DNA of 64,000 nucleotides from Acanthosoma haemorrhoidale (Eukaryota > Arthropoda > Insecta > Hemiptera > Acanthosomatidae), in contig OV884009.1 of NCBI GenBank assembly GCA_930367205.1, positions 106,351,189 to 106,415,188 of the forward strand. The letters run 5' to 3'. The position numbers and the translations under genes were made by a program. Below the pieces are notes generated by a model, which had not been told where the DNA came from, made no database searches, and saw only the letters and a list, made by a program, of their open reading frames with translations. Shown one piece after another: positions 55,830 through 64,000 of this stretch (position 1 is the stretch's first letter; each line of letters starts with the position of its first letter).

Positions 55830-56300
55830 TTGTTATTCTCAGTAACAATGCTTGAAGATATGTTCAGCACACATATTAATAGCTGAGCTATATTTGATTG
55901 CTCGTTGCTTTCATCAAGATGACAAGAGAAATATAGACTTTATTATTCAACAAGACCGAGCATCGATTTTTCTACTTGTTCCCCCACATCAATAATTCTT
56001 CTAGTTCTAATAGTTTGGCGAGAAAGCTGACTTGAATTTTTCAGCCCGCTTAGTGTCTTCAATAGCTATTTTAATAAGACACCTATTAGTTAAACTACCA
56101 TCAGTGAAAGTTTTTCACCTTTTCATTCTGAAGAGAAATTGCATAGGATGTATCCAGAAAATGTGTTTGAACATAGTACATACAGAACATAGAGAAGAAA
56201 CATAGTACTTAGTTAGATCAACTTTTTTAAAGTCACCAACTAAAACACATCTTGCTTCTCCCTCACAATTCACAAATCTGCTCTCGTGCATCGTCAATTA
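55830..56300 (-). pseudogene. hAT transposase N-terminal relic (BED finger, ZBED5/SCAND3-like)
   Basis: On the minus strand, 56115-56297 contains FVNCEGEARCVLVGDFKKVD, the start of a BED-type zinc finger region (FVxxxGxxxCLxC) with the second Cys lost. It continues FTDGSLTNRCLIKIAIEDTK (family: PFTDGxxxKxCLxxxA), then LSRQTIRTRRIIDVGEQVEK (family: LSxxTVxRRIxDIxxxV) and CHLDESNEQSNIAQLLICVL (family: LALDESTDxSDTAQLxIFVR), which holds the first catalytic Asp region. Stops and frameshifts separate these pieces. The C-terminal half is not adjacent. Confidence 0.75.
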
Positions 56301-56404
56301 ATGTCTTTTCAGATTATATTCCTTAGGAACTGAAACAAATTGCATCTTGCAAACCAACACAGGAATGAGGAGCCTGAAGTGAAGAAACCCATCTAACAAT
56401 ACAA

Positions 56405-56660
56405 ATATTTTGGATTCCTGGACAAATCTTTTTATTATACTCTTCCAAGAATCAAATTTCCTCCTTACAACTTCCAGTGCCTTCCTTTTCAGCCCATGGT
56501 ATCATTTCTCTAATATAAATCTTGATCGTGCTCTTCCCTCCCCCAGAAATATCACCTACCGTAACCTCAATTCACTAATTTTCAAGACCATCCAATCTGG
56601 TCTGGTGTAACGCAATAAGATCTCTTATATATTCTTCAGTATGGCCTTAGTTATTGAACT
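56405..56660 (+). pseudogene. possible CR1/L2-like LINE linker fragment
   Basis: In the frame 56410-56610, PSPRNITYRNLNSLIFKTIQ then SGL resembles the segment between endonuclease and RT of CR1/L2-like elements (RxxxYRxxxxIDxxxFxxDL). The support is a single motif. Confidence 0.35.
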
Positions 56661-57199
56661 GTCTACTTCGTCTGTGCGCTCCTTCTTAGTGTGACTGTAA
56701 AACTTCTTTTAAAAAAGGAGGACCCGTTACAAAACGGTAATAGAGTGTAGGTAAAAAGTGCCGGTAAAGTTTAAAAAAAGGTGACCTCCGCTGGACAGAG
56801 TTATTTAAGAAATACTGTTACAAAATTTTAATGAGATTAAGGTGAGTGGAACGTTATCTCAATGAGTAACAGTAGTGGGGCTGACCTTGAAAGAGGCCTA
56901 ACTCTCATCATCTAAACTTTTATTTGTTTAAACAATTATTTATTATTCATCTGGGTTTCTTTTTAATTTTCATTATAAAGAATGGCTATCTGCTCTATTT
57001 CTCAAGTAAACATTGGAATCTAAATAAGTAAGCATTTAATAAGTAGCATACAATAAGTAACCATCTATGGAAGATGACAAATCTAAATTGATAGTGTTCA
57101 AAATGTGAATTACTCTTCCACTTTAAGTGCTGCAATTTAAAATTCAGCGATAACACCATACTCTGGGAATCAAAAAAGTCCTGGCACTGCACGGATTGT
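56661..57199. other. no gene recognised
   Basis: AT-rich spacer. Confidence 0.5.
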
Positions 57200-57600
57200 G
57201 TGGCCCCCAGGGGGACTGTTCCCCACTCAAAGCAGCCATCTCTGCTCAGACAGAATCACCCAGTGCCGCTGTATGTCGAAAGGAAGATAAATTGTTGTCA
57301 ATTCTTGCAATGATGGGAACCTTAGTGATAGATATGAAGGATGTGTAAGAGACCCTAAGCAGGCAGGGTGACCTCGCCTTCGAGAATTTGGAGCAGCTAA
57401 AGAGGATGGAGGAGCAGGCCGAGCAGCAGTAGGCATTAATAGAGACCTTAGTAAGGGATGATGAGGCCCTTAAATCAGAGGTGGCCAATTTGAAGTCATG
57501 CCTGAACTGAGCGTAGCAGGAGCTTCTCAGCAGATCGGTGTAGTTTTCTGGTGGTAGGGTCAAATTCAGGCGGGGCGGGCCAGCGGCCTACCAAATATTA
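57200..57600 (+). pseudogene. decayed coiled-coil coding relic (possible LINE ORF1)
   Basis: One + strand frame, read through several stops, gives heptad-rich text: LEQLKRMEEQAEQQ, ALIETLVRDDEALKSEVANLKSCLN. The region is markedly GC-richer than its surroundings. A coiled-coil ORF1 of a LINE would fit, perhaps related to the R1-like RT at 59.4 kb, but a host pseudogene is possible. Open frames on the minus strand here are shadows. Confidence 0.4.
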
Positions 57601-59420
57601 TCATTGGAAAGCCGGAGGACCTGGATGTCTTTGTGTGGCTTCCCCTCGCCTGTCTCTTTTAATTTTCTTTAAGAATGCCTATATATATTTTTACTGGTCA
57701 CAAATCTTCAGCTGCACCTTATTTTTTATTACCCAACCTCCCTCTACCACGCCAGCTTCCATTCCCAAACCTGCTTTTTTGTTCCAAACTTTCTTCTTCC
57801 CTAAAAACTCTTTATATTTCTTTTCATTGTGTCACTATTTTTACTTTTTTCCAGAATAACATCTTCTCACTAGTAACAGTGTCTTCCAATACTCCTCCTC
57901 AGCGCGACATGTTTCCCGCCAGGTTAAGTTTGTCAGTTGAGGTCAGTACAGTCAAAACATTGAGAGGCAGGTTGCATCTCAGTTGTGTTAGTCTGCATCT
58001 ATGGAGCATGTGAAGAATTCTTTGTTGTGAAGATATCAAGAAGAAACATAAAATAACGAATCCTTTCTATTTATTTATCCAATTCCAAAGTAACCTTTCC
58101 TTTTAGAGTTACAGTACGTTTTACTTATGCAGGTTGTAGTTTTAAAAGGTAAGATACCACTTTTTTCTCATTTTGATTATCGCTCCAAGCTCACCAGATC
58201 ATACATTTAATTTTAATTAAAAAATTTTAAGTAATTTGATTTGGTAACTATTTCCTTTTTTTAAATATCTGCCTTATGGTGCTTACACGCTACTAGAGGT
58301 TTTTAAATATTTTTTGTAGTTTTATGTCATCTGTTTTGCCCATATGTCTTTATGTTATCTTTTTTAAGATTTAGAATATTTTCTTGCATTCCTTGTCGAT
58401 AGATAATTTATGCTCGTGCAGAGTGGTCTAGCCCATATGTTTTCTTTATTATTTTGAGAAAATACTATTACTTGGTTGTTATCGAAAGTAATAAGCGCTG
58501 TTGTAAAGAGGTTTAGCCAGAATGTGAATTATTCAAATCACCCAATTGTCTTGGAGATTATTAAAACCTTTTTTTGTCCTTCCCTTTTAAATTGCTGGTT
58601 TTGGTACCAAAGGTTAAAAGACACTAATGCTTTCTTGATTTATTTATTTTTCTCGATAAATTTGTGACTTAGTTGAATACAAATTTTTGAGTTGAACAAA
58701 TCAAGTTCCTGAAATTTAACGAACAAAATTATGTTACCTTAAACTTCACATTGAAAATTCTTCCTTGTGCAATGGAATCAGACTTTACCAATTTCACAAC
58801 GACATAGGGCACAACAAAAGAGACTTGGAGGTGAGGTTAACTCATTTTTCAGATAACTTGACTTATCCAATTTTTCACAACCACCACAGATCTAACTCTC
58901 TAAATACATTATTTCAACAGAAAAAATCACTTTCTAACATCAACTTAATTGTAATAAATACATTTAACTGATCATAATAATATTGTTAGCATATATCCTT
59001 TAATATGAATACCTTCACTTCTTATTCTGGACTTACCTATCTCAGAAGGTTTGTTATTATTTGTCCAATCTGTCTGAACTGCAACTGGCCGATTGAAGAT
59101 GGAAAGATCTTCCTTCTCTCGGTTCCCTTCAGCTTCCTACATAAAGCAAGATGAGAAAATTTAAATTGGTTACTTATACTTATTATCCTAATCTCAAAGA
59201 TAAGGGTTAACAAATCCTTTTCACCCACTAATGTGATTAACTGTAATAACAAATGATGATTATTCATTTAATGTTAAAATGCATTTATTAGCAATGAAGA
59301 TGCACTTTGTCCAGATATTTCATAATAACATCACATCAACTTATTTATAAGTTATGGCCTTGAGAATCAGCTTCTGCTATCTTGATCATGTGCAAGCGTC
59401 ATCTAGTTCCCAAGAGCTAA
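57601..59420. other. no gene recognised
   Basis: Mostly AT-rich. Overlapping open frames at 57,551-58,013 are rich in Phe, Ser and Pro, as expected of pyrimidine-rich DNA. Confidence 0.5.
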
Positions 59421-60345
59421 AGGCCCATCAGCCTCCTCCCAGTCTTGAGTAAAGTCCTGGAGCGGCTGATCCACATGGCGTTGAGACGGACATTTGATAA
59501 GGCGGACCACCCTGGGCAGTACGGCACCTGTAAGGGCAGGAGCACAGCTGACGCCTTGGACAGGATAAGAGAAGATATGGTAACTCGCTCCAAATACGTG
59601 ATGCTGCTTACCTTCGACTTCTTCTCTTTGACAGGGTGTAGTGGCCCTACGTTATAAGGGAGCTGGAGGCCCTAAGCAATATGTATGGCCTAGTGGGCAG
59701 CTACCTGAGTCAGCATAGGGCAGACATCAGAGGAGTGTCTTACGACGTGGAGGCATCAGAGGAGCGAGGTTGTCCCCAAGGCTCAGTTCTGGGCCCTGCC
59801 CTCTGGAAACTAGTTTTTAATAAAGTCCTCGTGACCCTAGAGGAACACAGATTCCCTGCGGAGGCCTATGTTGACGATATGACCGTGACTATCGTGGGAG
59901 TTCCCGAGCAGAAGTTATTAGAAGAGCATGCACCTGTGCCACATTAGTCAAGGAATGGTGCACAAAGATGAAGATGACCATGGCTGTAAAGAAGACGACA
60001 GCCACCCTGGCGAGAGGCAAGTTGTACCGTTCTGGCTGGATATAGATGGAAGATGCGTAAAGGTGGGCACGGAGGTGACCTAACTATGTGTGAGACAGGG
60101 AAAACGTCTTAACCTTTCTCCCCACATCGAGTACCTGGGTGACAGAGTTATAACAGTAAACAATCGCGTCGCAAGGATAGGGGGATTGATGTGGGGGGGG
60201 GAGGTTCCCAGTCTCAAGGACTCTCTGCCAGGCCGTGGTAATGGGTATCCTAAGATATGCTTCACAGTCATGGTCGATGCTAATCTGAGTCACGAAGGCG
60301 TATAGGACGGTATCTTTCGAGGCGGCGGCAGCTCCAGTGGACCAG
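59421..60345 (+). pseudogene. R1-clade-like LINE reverse transcriptase relic
   Basis: RPISLLPVLSKVLERLI opens the finger, then QYGTCKGRSTADALDRI. The motif A region (MLLTFDFFSLTGC) is frameshifted near 59,630, and the reading resumes with ELEALSNMYGLVGSYLSQHR, RGCPQGSVLGPALWKLVFN (motif B) and AEAYVDDMTVTIVG (motif C, YVDD). It ends at TAG 59,945-59,947. A further piece at 60,090-60,305 (HIEYLGDRVITVNNRVARIG) matches the thumb segment YLGxxLxxxxxxxxHI. The GC-rich island contrasts with AT-rich flanks. LWKLVFN and YVDD suit the R1/TRAS group. The copy is truncated on both sides. Confidence 0.82.
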
Positions 60346-61352
60346 GTCCTTTTATGATTAAAGTTAAATGTTTCATAAGATTGTTTTATTAATATTTGTA
60401 AAACCTAATTTTAGTTATTGTGTGTTAATCGTCGCTCATGTAGGAACACCATTTTATTAACTTTATAAATTTGTGCGACATGTGGACATCCCATGTTCAT
60501 TTTAATTATATTAACTTCACAACCCTAAGAGATTAAACAGAGTCAAAATTAAATTCAAATTGTGTGATTGTAAACCACGTTAAAATTAATTATTATTTAT
60601 TTTATGAGATCGTTATACTGTATAAAAAATAATAATAAAAAAAGAGTCTTTAATTGCATTGAGTAAATAAAGTCATAGATGGATCATCATATAAAAAACA
60701 ATACAATATTAACCTCTAAATTAATTCATACAAAATAGCATATGTTTAGGCTAGAATGACTTTTAACAATAAAAAGTTCAAATAGACTAAGAGAGCAATG
60801 AGACTGTCATCAAGCAGCAGACACTGCAAAATGATGAGCTAAAATAATGATGGAGGTATCAGGGCCACCCAAGTCACAAGAAATGTACATAATCTTACTT
60901 TTGGATGGTTCTTGGACCCAGAAGACTGTGCTATACACTAATTATATTATTCCCGTAATACCTGAGAATAATCAGGTGAATTTAAGTAATTTAAATATTT
61001 TCTGTAGGACCTATTGTAAATGTTTGTTTCTATGGTGCACTGGAATCAGTACTTCTAGTTTTTATATTTGTGGTAACTTTAACTTTTAGCCATACGAAAC
61101 TCTCAAACCATCTATGTAAATAAGAAACATTTAAAATAATAAAGTTGTGCACTAGGACCACATTGAAACCTGAGATAATATTAACTTAAATCATTATAAA
61201 ATAGACTGTAATTTTTTATGAAGCTTCATGAATGTCCTTTTACCACTTAATAAGTAAGAAAGCATAAAAATATTTAAAAAACATAATTGTTGCAATATAT
61301 AAATGGTTAATAGCATTAGTAAAATATTTTATACATTAACACTTAATTATAC
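60346..61352. other. no gene recognised
   Basis: AT-rich. The 80-codon open frame at 60847-61089 has no recognised motif. Confidence 0.5.
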
Positions 61353-61800
61353 AGTAAACTCTCCTATAACCACCCCTCCCATCCTGGATGACAGCCAAAT
61401 AAGTACGTTAAAAAAAAAAAAAAATGTGAAATACTCAACTAATCATCAACTTCAAATCCATCATTCAACATCAAAATTTCAATGTTTCAAAAATGTTGGG
61501 ACGAACCCCAGAGACAACAGATGACAACACTGATAGTGAACTAACTGCTATTGTCAAAGGAATAAACGGCTGCTAAAACATTACTGACACTGTAGTTGCA
61601 GAGTGGGTGTATGTGATGTTGGACAAGAGTTAGTAGATGAAGAAATGTTAGACCTTGTTAAGGGAAAGGAAGACGAGTCAGACAGTGACAATTCAAAAAC
61701 CATTGATGAAACACGCATTTCTTCCCAAGACAGATTCCATGCATTAGACATAAGTTTATTTAATCGTTCATTTAATATTTATTTTGATTATAAGGAATAC
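61353..61800 (+). pseudogene. second Tigger-like relic (transposase C-terminus)
   Basis: ACAGTAAACTCTCCTATAACC at 61,353 resembles a Tigger-type terminal repeat (CAGTxxAxCTCTxTATAAC). Downstream, after a frameshift, TDTVVAEWV then CDVGQELVDEEMLDLVKGKE, DESDSDNSKT and RISSQDRFHALDISL matches the acidic C-terminal tail of Tigger/jerky transposases (xxVxxWxxxDxxxxxxLxDEEIxxxVxxxxxxxDS...xSxxEAxxALxxxL). No matching right end was found. Confidence 0.55.
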
Positions 61801-63100
61801 ATATCTAGTTCGATCATTTATTATTATTTTTAAAGTTGCATTAAAATTTGGGGAACAGCACGACCATTCCTGCTGACGTCTGATCACGGCTCGGGAAAGA
61901 TTGACAAAAAACAAAACAAGCAACTTTAGACAAATACTTTAATGTAAAATTGTTAAGTTTTTTTTTAAATACATTAAATAAAAGTGTAATTACTAACATT
62001 TTTCTTTATTTCGTATATATACCCTAGTTACTCTCCCATATCCGGAGGATCACCCTTGGCCACATGGTCACTGGATACAAGCAGACTCAATCAGAATTTC
62101 TACTTGTCTCGGCATAACAGCCAGTAAGAAAAAATACACCTAACAGCAGTGAAAAGATAACATAAGTTAGTTATCTAACTTAGGGAAAAAATTCCATATG
62201 GTCTTACAATGGTACCATGTGGGTAATAGTGGGCAAATCCTCTAACCAGCCAATGAACAACTATGTTTCAGTGGATTAATTTAGAGTAGATATATTTGAC
62301 ATGTGGTCAATCCTCATGACCCCATAGACGGTTGTGTACTTTTAATCCAAGTTACCAGAAGTCATGTCCTTTTCTATTGTCAACCAGGGTCAGATCAGAC
62401 TGGAGGGAAGTTAGCCAGTCCTGAAACAGTCTCCTTGGGTGAGGATCTTCCTCCAGCAGATCCTATATGACCAACACATAATCATAGGCTGAACTGAGGA
62501 AATTAACCCTACATTGCTGACAATATCTTCAATATCTAATGGAGAGAAGGCTGATGTGGGTTAGAAAAATAATCCGTGTTTATATTAATTGTCATTAACT
62601 ATTACCATTCCGGACTGCCACAAATTAAAATATGCATTGTGTGACTTTAATGTGGCAGTGATTACTATGGTTGTTTGGAAGTTGTTGATCCCCAAAAATC
62701 GTGGAGGTTCTATTCACGTCAATTGTCTGCCCGTCTGTGTTTACTTAATTGGACAAATTAGAGGCAAGCTTATCACACTCCTACCCCAGTCATTAGGTTG
62801 GAAGGAGAGGGAAACATTCATGACAAGTGTCAGTCTTGCTCCTCAACTTGCTATACACTGTACGTCGAACCTCAGTCCCTTCCTTGAACCATCCTTCATA
62901 AAGGTGATATATCCTTTATAGTATTTATAATTTCCATAACTTTTACTGGTATAAGGTATAGATTGATTTTTTGACCAAAAATATAATTTTATTCTCAAAT
63001 TCATCTTCTTATGTGATTGCTAAATAAAATATATTAGCTTCTACTGCGGATTATTAGGACATCACAAGTTGATGTGCACCCTGGGGGAGGTAATGACAAG
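61801..63100. other. no gene recognised
   Basis: A 110-codon + strand frame (62589-62921) has no recognisable domain. The rest is AT-rich. Confidence 0.5.
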
Positions 63101-63199
63101 AGTGATAGATTAGTTTAAGAGTACCTATTTACTGATAGGAAAATTGGGAGATATATTGGTTCAAGGAGAGGGTTTGGTCAATGGCTATCCATAAGTTTT

Positions 63200-64000
63200 T
63201 AACAGTGGAGCAGAAAGTGATAGGATGGTCACTAAGGGGACTAAGTAGGAAAATTGGCAAAGGATCTGAAGAGAAAACTGAAGCCTATAACATTTGCCTA
63301 AGTTTTCACCACATTTAACCTTAGTTTATGCAAACCTAACATAAATCGGAGGGGGGAAAGACAAATAGATTTGGGAGTCATCAGTGTAAAGGTGATGGGG
63401 ATAATGATGAATGGATTTAGGGAGATAATTGATATAGAAACTAAAAAGAAGGGGAGAAATGGTCAATTCCTGGGCTAAGCCTGAGGAGAGATAAAGGGGA
63501 GCAGATAGTAACTACTCGTGAACGATTTGAGAGAAATGATCAACACCAGCGGATAGAGCAATTGGAGAAGGTTAATGATTTTAACTTGGAAATATGGATT
63601 GAGTAGTCATAGACCACTAGAGATAGGTATCAAACACTGAAGAAATCTAGGATAATTAGGATTGTTAATTTTTGTTGATCAATAGTGGCATGAATGTCAC
63701 TAGTGATATCAGCTAGTACAGATTGCATGGAGTAACCAGAATGGAAACCAGATTAGAAAGGATTGAGAAGTTGGGACTGTTAAAGGAAATCGGAGATTTG
63801 GGATTGAACTTGACTTTCAAGAGGTTTGGACAAGGTTGGAAAGTATGGAGATTAGGCGAAAGCTGTTTGGTGATGCAGGGTTAGACTAAAAAGCTTTTAT
63901 CTGACAAAATGGGAAGACCGAGTTCTGGAGGAAAAAATTGTTGGAAATCTAGGAGAATTAAGACTTAATTTTTGTTGATCAATGGAGGCATGAATGTCAC
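63200..64000 (-). pseudogene. CR1/L2-like LINE reverse transcriptase relic, runs off the window
   Basis: Read on the minus strand from 64,000: PTLSKPLESQVQSQISDFL (finger), then SGFHSGYSMQSVLADITSDI and HATIDQQKLTILIILDF (motif A region, 63,655-63,745). Further on come SPLLFSFYINYLPKSIHHYP (after motif B) and HHLYTDDSQIYLSFPP at about 63,355-63,405. The YTDD catalytic box has Thr for Ala. The LYADDSQIY form is usual in CR1/L2-type elements. Stops and shifts are frequent. Confidence 0.78.
63655..64000. repeat. partial direct duplication inside the RT relic
   Basis: TTAATTTTTGTTGATCAATA then GTGGCATGAATGTCAC at 63,664-63,700 recurs at 63,964-64,000 with small changes, and the preceding GAAATCTAGGAxAATTA is also shared. 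The period is about 300 bases. The window ends inside the second copy. Confidence 0.85.

Noticed and set aside
56749..56800. Possible small hairpin RNA or terminator-like stem after AAAACGGTAATAG
   Set aside because: No stable complementary arms could be paired by eye.
62300..62560. Minus-strand stretch with DLLEEDPHPRRLFQDW, resembling transposase text
   Set aside because: A single weak resemblance with no flanking motifs or terminal repeats.

Overview
This is an AT-rich, intron-containing, transposon-laden animal sequence, almost certainly from an insect. The evidence is a multi-exon secreted Kazal protease-inhibitor gene with spliceosomal introns, jockey-, R1- and CR1/L2-type non-LTR retrotransposons, K02A2.6-type Ty3/gypsy pol, and relics of Tc1, Tigger, ZBED/SCAND3-type hAT and DUF4817 elements. 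That mix is common in Hemiptera and related insects, but the order cannot be fixed from the sequence alone. Bacterial-style features (operons, ribosome binding sites, CRISPR) are absent.

The one clear host gene lies on the + strand at 15,102-22,537. Nine exons can be joined in frame into nine tandem Kazal domains with a natural stop. All internal splice phases agree. Two consecutive introns use GC instead of GT donors. The signal-peptide exon is upstream and was not found. Each domain has a different residue at the predicted protease-contacting (P1) position, so the protein looks like a multi-headed inhibitor, or a repeat protein in which only some heads inhibit.

Layout. 1-3.57 kb: no gene. 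3.58-5.92 kb: 5'-truncated jockey-type LINE with an 11-bp target duplication. 6.0-7.9 kb: 51-bp minisatellite split by a tRNA-like repeat, with a second copy of that repeat. 7.9-15 kb: mostly empty, with a DUF4817 relic and two unassigned coding-like stretches. 15-22.5 kb: the Kazal gene. 25-38.9 kb: a nested retrotransposon cluster holding a PRE_C2HC/endonuclease LINE (- strand) in tail-to-head arrangement, a gypsy pol with its 3' LTR (+), a second LTR-element gag in the opposite orientation (-), and a nearly complete ORF2 of the same jockey family as at 3.6 kb (+). 39-64 kb: intergenic sequence with DNA-transposon relics (mini-TIR element 39.98 kb, hAT 41.1 and 55.8 kb, Tigger 45.97 and 61.6 kb, Tc1 51.66 kb), two long palindromes (47.3 and 53.4 kb), and RT relics at 49.1, 56.4, 59.4 and 63.4 kb.

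Every transposon open frame seen is broken by stops, frameshifts or lost catalytic residues, so the window behaves as a retrotransposon graveyard around a single conserved gene. I did not find a convincing new multi-gene system. The most unusual points are the paired GC-AG introns, the two foldback palindromes, and the opposed gag/LTR junction at 32.8-34.9 kb.
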